Shown here: positions 6,370 to 10,063 of the stretch, piece after piece
Position numbering within the stretch: the stretch's first letter is position 1
How the letters are laid out: each line of letters begins with the position of its first letter
Assembly: GCA_903928955.1 (NCBI GenBank)
Contig: CAIYTD010000331.1
Location: forward strand, 1 to 10,063
DNA from: Oligoflexia bacterium
Lineage (GTDB): Bacteria > Bdellovibrionota > UBA1018
DNA: 10,063 nt
Reading direction: 5' to 3'
Notes under the pieces: model-generated
What the model saw: the letters and a program-made list of their open reading frames with translations, nothing else
Database searches by the model: none
What the model was told of the DNA's origin: nothing
Made by a program: the position numbers and the translations under genes

Positions 6370-6995
6370 TTAAACTCTAATTGCAAATACCCCATCCCAC
6401 CCACAAAGCACAATTACTCTTAGCCGGTAGTTTTTAAAATTTCTATATTCATAGGCACTTCTTGATATCATTTCCATTTTTGTATGAAACCCCTCAGTAA
6501 TTCCGTTATTTTTAGTAAACCGCCACATTCTGACGATCGGCTCAAGCCAGGACTTTAGCTTCAACCCTTTTTTGACTTTTTTTCAAGAGCAGCTGAACAC
6601 GTTCTTTCCCCTTAAGTTGTTTGAGATAAGTCTTCAAGCTGGCCTCTGACCGCCCCAGGACGACATCAAATACTTTGTGATTCTTAAGATCCACTAGCGT
6701 CGTGGCGAAGCCCATCATCAATTCCCAGGACGGAGGGACAATGACGTCCTTCAAGTTCCTTCACACGGTAAGCGACAAAGTCTTGATACCAGCGCTCCAC
6801 CGTTGATGCACTAATGGAGTGGGACTGCGATAAGCGAATCTGCGTCAAGCTTCCTTGATGAAGATGAAAGACCTCTTGCCGAAACTGTTCCGTTGATCGT
6901 TTCTTGGGAAGTATTCCTGGAATCTTAAAAACAAAATAGCGCCCACACTACTTGCACAGGAGCTTGGGATCTTGACCTTCAATAAAACCAACTAT
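6370..6995 (-). pseudogene. ISL3-family transposase, multiply disrupted
   Basis: Read on the minus strand, pieces appear in correct order. LLKVKIP is followed in another frame by KLLCK-stop-CGRYF, a zinc-binding segment with TAG at 6948-6950. Next come IPGILPKKRSTEQFRQEVFH, STVERWYQDFVAYRVKELEG and CPSVLGID. The frame changes near 6717 and reading resumes at GFATTLVDLKNHKVFDVVLG, then RSEASLKTYLKQLKGKERV. The catalytic middle (normally MDL...VADRFHV) is absent, and the C-terminus returns in a third frame as WLEPIVRMWRFTKNNGITEG, FHTKMEMISRSAYEYRNFKN and YRLRVIVLCGWDG. A complete relative is ~400 residues; about 180 remain. With a stop, two or three frameshifts and a core deletion it is certainly inactive. 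Confidence 0.93.
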
Positions 6996-7369
6996 TGGTT
7001 CCAAATCCCATGCTTAAACGTTCTTTCCCGGGTAGCCTTATTCAGTGTTTCAGCGATGGTATTTTCTTTGGGTAGGGTTGTCATATATTCTGCCGCAAGA
7101 ACTCGATTGGACAGGCCTTCTAACGCGTAATGAGCCACAGATGTATCTCGGCTGGCGCATAGAATGAGTCCGACAGGTGGATTCTCTCCTTCATGCATCC
7201 AATGTTCCTTGGCGTAGTTAATGTAATGAGACCAGGGTAAAGGGAAGCGTTTGGCGACGGCAGCGAAATCCAAATTCCGAGACACTGTCTCGGAAATCTG
7301 TTTTTCCGCATAAGCCAAGTAAAACAATCGCATAGTCTGAAGATTATTCCTTTTAAAGTAAATCCTCAC
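6992..7369 (-). pseudogene. DUF1016/YhcG-type PD-(D/E)XK nuclease gene, internally deleted
   Basis: The 125-codon frame joins two distant parts of a DUF1016 protein. Residues ~4-47 (FKRNNLQTMRLFYLAY through VAKRFPLPWSHY) match the end of the N-terminal domain (GFSxxNLxxMRxFY ... LSWSHY). Residues from ~48 (INYAKEHWMHEGENPPVGLI, then the LEGLSNRVLAAEYMTTLP segment) match the protein's extreme C-terminus (YLNYAKEHWMHPGENPPVGLILC). The ~150 residues normally between them, which hold the nuclease core, are missing, yet the join is in frame. The N-terminal start is lost too: the GTG at 7369 is simply where homology meets the reverse transcriptase fragment. Family members often accompany mobile or restriction genes. 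A residual role is unlikely without the catalytic core. Confidence 0.87.
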
Positions 7370-7610
7370 TGGAAATTACAATTACTACGGACTCGCAGGA
7401 AATCGGCGAAAACTAGAGGATCTTTGGGAGTACGCAAAGCGTCTCTGGAGCAGGTCTTTATCTCGCCGGAGCCAACGAGGATCAGTAAAATGGACTGATC
7501 TGAATAAGCTCTTTGAGAAGCATCCTTTGAAAGCACCACGCTTCAAAATTCCTTATAGTAGTCTCCGGAGCTACGCCCGGCATGGGAACGCAAGCGATAA
7601 ACAAGCCTAA
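7362..7610 (+). pseudogene. Group II intron-type reverse transcriptase/maturase, C-terminal fragment
   Basis: An open plus-strand frame of ~82 codons, lacking an obvious start, reads ILTGNYNYYGLAGNRRKLED, then LWEYAKRLWSRSLSRRSQRG, then SVKWTDLNKLFEKHPLKAPR, ending at TAA 7608-7610. NYYG-x-x-GN, the L-x-RRSQR block, W-x-x-(F/L)-x-x-L and LP-x-PR are the standard tail of group II intron reverse transcriptases (usually KGHxNYYGVxGN ... RRSQR). The polymerase, maturase and most thumb segments are absent. Its 5' edge coincides with the 5' edge of the DUF1016 remnant on the other strand, marking one breakpoint. I see no convincing intron domain V hairpin downstream. Confidence 0.88.
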
Positions 7611-7813
7611 ACGGCTTCCCGGAGGCCATTGAGAGAATGCATTTCCTCAGACAAATGCTGTGAAAGTACTTCACCGCCAGTATCGGAAGATAACAAAAAC
7701 AAAAGGAGCTTTTCCAACGGATGATGCCTTACAAAAAATGCTCTATCTAGTAATACTTGACTTAAAGGGCGGCTTTCGTAGTAAACTACGAGACGCCTAT
7801 TCTGTTTAACCAA
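7607..7813 (-). CDS. Hypothetical 68-residue protein, possibly spurious
   Basis: A minus-strand frame with TTG start overlaps the end of abiEii by 28 bp and stops at the end of the reverse transcriptase fragment. The product (MVKQNRRLVVYYESRPLSQV, then LLDRAFFVRHHPLEKLLLFL and a polar tail with GGEVLSQHLSEEMHSLNGL) has a mixed hydrophobic/polar make-up not obviously random, but I recognise no family. A TGA sits directly before the TTG and no ribosome-binding site is seen. It could be a small gene coupled to abiEii, a remnant of a larger gene, or chance. Nothing else is visible on either strand between 7611 and 7785. Confidence 0.25.
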   Translation of the reverse strand: MVKQNRRLVVYYESRPLSQVLLDRAFFVRHHPLEKLLLFLLSSDTGGEVLSQHLSEEMHSLNGLREAV

Positions 7814-8574
7814 TCATTAATTTCCTTCATCAGCACTTCAAGTGATTCAGGCAGGCCCTTGTAACGCTGCCGATGCTGGCTCCAGAAACGCTCCATGTCT
7901 GAATTAATCCAACTTGGATGCAGTTGCAGAGAGATCTTACGGACTTTTGCTAATATGACGAGCTTGCGAAATTGAACTTCTGCGTTGCTTTTACTCAACC
8001 GCCAAAGGTCATCGTAGTCTTTCATCCGAGTGTTGCCAGAGCCAAAGCGATGGCAGGCAGAAATCTTATCTGCCAAAATATTTTCAAGAGTGGCCGTTTT
8101 AATTTTTAACTCTTGATGGATAGGAGAATCTATTTGCTGACTATCACAGGACAAAGCATAGACGATATCAATATCGAAACGATTCTTAGCTCCTTGTTCA
8201 GTTTTATAACTGATAGCTACGGCTGCACCCTGTTTTTCGTCCTGCTCCACTTCCTTAAATGATAGAATTGAAAAGTAAATTTCATTCTCGTTTGAATTTT
8301 TCTTACAGGCTGCCTCAAGGACTTTGCGAACAACAGCATGAGAAAAGGTTTTGAATGTCGAAAAATCCAAATCTACCGTTGCCCGAGGTGTTTGGATGTA
8401 AACCCAGAGCAGATTTCCCCCTTTAAAAATAAAATCGTCCGAAACTTGATTGATGTTTTCGACAAAAGTGAACATGACATACCGAAGAAAAGCTTGGGTT
8501 CCAAATAGTCGATTTTGAGTCGCCCATGAGCGAGCTTGAGATAAAACAGATTTAGTTTTCTTGTCCTTAGTCAT
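7786..8574 (-). CDS. abiEii: AbiEii nucleotidyltransferase toxin (type IV toxin-antitoxin)
   Basis: The 262-residue protein belongs to the AbiEii/AbiGii family, DNA polymerase beta-like nucleotidyltransferases that halt growth, in studied cases by modifying tRNA or binding nucleotides, and abort phage infection. Visible motifs are FKGGNLL followed by TVDLDFS (motif I, G...DxD), RFDIDIV (motif II region), TLENILADKIS (motif III, T-x3-(L/I)-x-A-x-K) and RMKDYDDLWRL (motif IV, KD-x-x-D). All four are in order and the length is normal, so the toxin looks intact. I choose ATG 8574 rather than TTG 8580: AGGAG (plus-strand 8582-8586) lies 7 bases upstream of it. That start overlaps the antitoxin stop by 8 bp, the usual coupled arrangement. 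The target in this organism is unknown. Confidence 0.92.
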   Translation of the reverse strand: MTKDKKTKSVLSQARSWATQNRLFGTQAFLRYVMFTFVENINQVSDDFIFKGGNLLWVYIQTPRATVDLDFSTFKTFSHAVVRKVLEAACKKNSNENEIYFSILSFKEVEQDEKQGAAVAISYKTEQGAKNRFDIDIVYALSCDSQQIDSPIHQELKIKTATLENILADKISACHRFGSGNTRMKDYDDLWRLSKSNAEVQFRKLVILAKVRKISLQLHPSWINSDMERFWSQHRQRYKGLPESLEVLMKEINDWLNRIGVS

Positions 8575-9154
8575 CGGCAAGCTCCTGTTGAATATGAGAC
8601 AAAACCCGAGACTTTAGGCTTTTGTCGTACTCTTGAATTCTTGCAGTATTGATCTTCTTTTTAGAAAGATATCGCTTCAAAGCTTTATAGAAAAGAGGCC
8701 CCGCCGGAGCTAGACAATAAGACTCACACAAGGATCGTTCTAAATCGTAAACTCGAATGACATGACCATGAAATTTAATCTCAGTTGTACCGGCCATTCG
8801 TTGCTGAGTGACCCTATGGACTTTGAGCATCCGGTTCCGCAAGCTCTTGCCTCGTACAATATCGACATCTACCCGATCAATAAACTCGTCAGAAAGCTTA
8901 TGAATGACTAAGGCTGTCAGGTTAGAAATCACTGCATCAGGATAGTACTTTGCGACTGCGAGCACTGTCGCCACGAAAGGGTCTAGGCTTGGAGCAGCAT
9001 AGATGCCACTTCCCAAGGGGGTAATGATTCCAGCTTCGGCTTTCCTTTTAATTTGGACGTAACTCCCTGCAACCTTTAGCAACTCGGCACTGGTCATCAA
9101 CAATTTCTTTTGGATAGCAGAGACTATCGGATCTTTGCGGGATACTTTCAGCAT
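8567..9154 (-). CDS. abiEi: AbiEi antitoxin / autorepressor (type IV toxin-antitoxin)
   Basis: The 195-residue product is an AbiEi-type antitoxin. Residues ~5-50 form the N-terminal winged helix (DPIVSAIQKKLLMTSAELLK, then QIKRKAEAGIITPLGSGIYA, the typical 'L...G.i..lg.GiYa.p' hairpin). The rest is the C-terminal domain (ATVLAVAKYYPDAVISNLTA, VHRVTQQRM, VYDLERSLCE), the part that in characterised AbiEi proteins opposes the toxin. No defect is seen. I choose ATG 9154 over GTG 9172 because the latter lies inside the predicted promoter and the extra six residues are not conserved-looking. AbiEi proteins repress their own operon by binding inverted repeats, and such repeats are present here. Confidence 0.9.
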   Translation of the reverse strand: MLKVSRKDPIVSAIQKKLLMTSAELLKVAGSYVQIKRKAEAGIITPLGSGIYAAPSLDPFVATVLAVAKYYPDAVISNLTALVIHKLSDEFIDRVDVDIVRGKSLRNRMLKVHRVTQQRMAGTTEIKFHGHVIRVYDLERSLCESYCLAPAGPLFYKALKRYLSKKKINTARIQEYDKSLKSRVLSHIQQELADD

Positions 9155-9155
9155 A

Positions 9156-9202
9156 TGTAAGAATATTAACACAAGATGGCATTCCGTGACAACTTTCTTA
9201 CA
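9156..9202 (-). promoter_or_regulatory. abiE promoter bracketed by inverted-repeat operators
   Basis: On the minus strand TTGTCA (9187-9192), an 18-base spacer and TAATAT (9163-9168) form a good sigma-70 promoter. Transcription would begin at about 9156, almost at the abiEi ATG (9154), with no Shine-Dalgarno visible. A perfect 8-bp inverted repeat frames it: TGTAAGAA at 9156-9163 and TTCTTACA at 9195-9202, centres 39 bp apart. Similarity extends imperfectly as TGTAAGAA-NN-TT-NN-C, covering parts of both promoter boxes, as expected for AbiEi autorepression sites. Confidence 0.6.
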
Positions 9203-9243
9203 GTTTTAAAGAGAGCCTGGTAAGGCGGAGCTGTTACCCACAC

Positions 9244-9462
9244 TTAAACAAGGAGAGCCCTAAATTCACTCAAATAAAGTTTGGCGCTGCGTTTTGGCAG
9301 TTGAATAATAACGATTGAAATGTCTGGCCCCGGCTGCAGCAGATACAAGATCTCTATTTTTCAGGCGTTCCCAACCGTCAAAAGTCGCTGAATCAGATTT
9401 ATTCCAAGCTCTTTTAACAGGTCCCGAATCTGATTAGGTAAATGATGGTCAAGCAGCCACAT
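9244..9462 (-). pseudogene. PIN-like (DUF5615-type) toxin partner of DUF433, broken
   Basis: Starting at ATG 9462, MWLLDHHLPNQIRDLLKELG matches the first strand and helix of PIN-like toxins (MxxLLDxxLP, with the first acidic residue). The homology then jumps frame to SDSATFDGWERLKNRDLVSAAA (the GWxxLxNxDLLxAA segment). It returns to the first frame as PDISIVIIQLPKRSAKLYLS and EFRALLV, the normal C-terminus, ending at TAA 9244-9246. The ~20 residues normally carrying the LLTRDR-type motif are missing between the last two pieces. In the first frame alone translation stops after 33 residues. It overlaps the DUF433 gene by 14 bp, as in intact pairs. Confidence 0.75.
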
Positions 9463-9699
9463 TGCCGGAACCGAATTTTTCAATTTGTTCGGAGGCAAAT
9501 TTTAGCACCTCGGGCACTGATTGAATTGGAAATCCTGGATAGTCATTAGCTTTCTCTTCAGGATTCATTCCTTCTGATAAACAAGCCAAAATATGAGAGA
9601 CAGAAAGCGGAGTCCCTGGATTGTCGGTTGCCCGCCGAGCAGATCAGAATCTACAACTATCCATTGGTAACCCGGTACAGTCATCATCTCAGTGTCCAT
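9449..9699 (-). pseudogene. DUF433 antitoxin, single frameshift
   Basis: ATG 9699 opens MDTEMMTVPGYQWIVVDSDL then LGGQPTI, the usual DUF433 start (DPxILGGxPxIRGT). Homology then continues one frame over as GTPLSVSHILACLSEGMNPE, EKANDYPGFPIQSVPEVLKF and ASEQIEKFGS, ending at TGA 9449-9451. One base is lost or miscalled near 9616-9623, at a point where the family reads PTIRGTPLSVSHIL. Apart from that the ~82-residue antitoxin is complete. It follows the right-edge gene by 7 bp on the same strand. DUF433 proteins are DNA-binding antitoxins of VapBC-like pairs with PIN-like toxins, which fits the gene behind it. Confidence 0.83.
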
Positions 9700-9706
9700 T
9701 TATATC

Positions 9707-10063
9707 TTAAAAAAGCAACGCATCGGGCAGAAGTACGATTCGCTCAGAAATACATGTAATTTCTGCATTCGGATGAATCATCATGACTTTAGCGTCATTA
9801 TAGCGTTTCAAGAAACTTTGAGCGGCCATGATCTCAGCATGATCCGGTTTAGACGCCCTCAAGGATAAGAAACCAAGATATTTTCCATCCCATTCTACTG
9901 CAAAGGGAAGAGTCGTATTATGTTTAGTGAGATAATGAAAAAAGCGGCACGAAGAATCCCCTTCATAGACGAATTCTGCACGGATATTTCTGTACAAAAA
10001 TCCAGAATAGTAAATAGACGCGTCTAGCTTACCGACAGATAAATACTGCGATTCAGCCTGGTC
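9707..10063 (-). CDS. Unrecognised protein, C-terminal part (cut by window edge)
   Basis: The frame is open to the right edge, so the visible ~118 residues are a C-terminus; the TTG at 9997 is not a needed start. The sequence runs through KLDASIYYSGFLYRNIRAEF, RFFHYLTKHNTTLPFAVEWD and GKYLGFLSLRASKPDHAEIM to an ending FLKRYNDAKVMMIHPNAEIT, ISERIVLLPDALLF. The end (self-contained helix, FLKxYxDAK, strand, xERIxxLPxxLLF) recalls the nuclease-like tail of AAA-type ATPases with a DUF4143 domain, but the similarity is weak and I do not assign it. It is probably in an operon with the DUF433 pair. Confidence 0.55.
   Translation of the reverse strand, partial: DQAESQYLSVGKLDASIYYSGFLYRNIRAEFVYEGDSSCRFFHYLTKHNTTLPFAVEWDGKYLGFLSLRASKPDHAEIMAAQSFLKRYNDAKVMMIHPNAEITCISERIVLLPDALLF

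Larger units (their letters stand above)
6326..6995 (-). mobile_element. Truncated ISL3-family insertion sequence
   Basis: The element is recognised from its transposase remnant and one plausible end. At 6326, just past the transposase C-terminus and 22 bp after tRNA-Leu, GGCTCTTCCCCGAAATGAGG resembles the GGCTCTT-type termini of ISL3 elements. No matching inverted end is found on the other side. There the transposase homology stops at about 6995, where a DUF1016 remnant begins, so that end has been lost. The element cannot move on its own. Confidence 0.75.

Noticed and set aside
7362..7785. Complete or mobile group II intron
   Set aside because: Only the last ~80 codons of the reverse transcriptase are present and no domain V/VI hairpin was recognised.
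1..10063. CRISPR array, rRNA, retron or riboswitch
   Set aside because: No regularly spaced repeats, rRNA segments or recognisable folded leader were seen on either strand.

Overview
The window is bacterial DNA of moderate GC. It splits into a conserved metabolic half (about 25-6304) and a decaying accessory half (about 6305-10063). The left end is not biological: bases 1-24 match the end of the Illumina TruSeq read-1 adapter, so this is the untrimmed end of a short-read contig.

Conserved half. The tail of a class V aminotransferase is followed 7 bp later by purA (adenylosuccinate synthetase). A tRNA-Lys(UUU) lies on the minus strand after purA. Next come two minus-strand gene remnants, the start of a TolC-type outer-membrane efflux protein joined directly to the end of a MacB-type ABC permease. 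This looks like a deletion across a tolC-macA-macB type operon. Divergent from it is a tight four-gene plus-strand folate operon: a CADD-family protein (non-canonical p-aminobenzoate supply), folB, a folK-folP fusion and folC. Neighbouring genes overlap or abut, so co-transcription is likely. The products cover dihydroneopterin aldolase, pterin pyrophosphorylation, condensation with pABA, and glutamylation. A tRNA-Leu(UAG) follows folC.

Accessory half. Immediately after tRNA-Leu come a wrecked ISL3-family insertion sequence, an internally deleted DUF1016/YhcG-type gene, and the last ~80 codons of a group II intron-type reverse transcriptase. Then come an intact-looking AbiE type IV toxin-antitoxin pair with a promoter bracketed by inverted repeats, a frameshifted DUF433/PIN-like toxin-antitoxin pair, and the end of an unrecognised gene at the right edge. 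tRNA-Leu seems to mark the edge of an island of mobile and defence genes, of which only AbiE still looks functional.

Organism. CADD with a folK-folP fusion recalls Chlamydiota. CADD homologues are also known in Rickettsia and Nitrosomonas, and I recall purA being absent from classical Chlamydia. The phylum therefore stays open. Repeated internal deletions that leave both conserved ends of a gene suggest a genome losing DNA, perhaps host-associated; this is inference.
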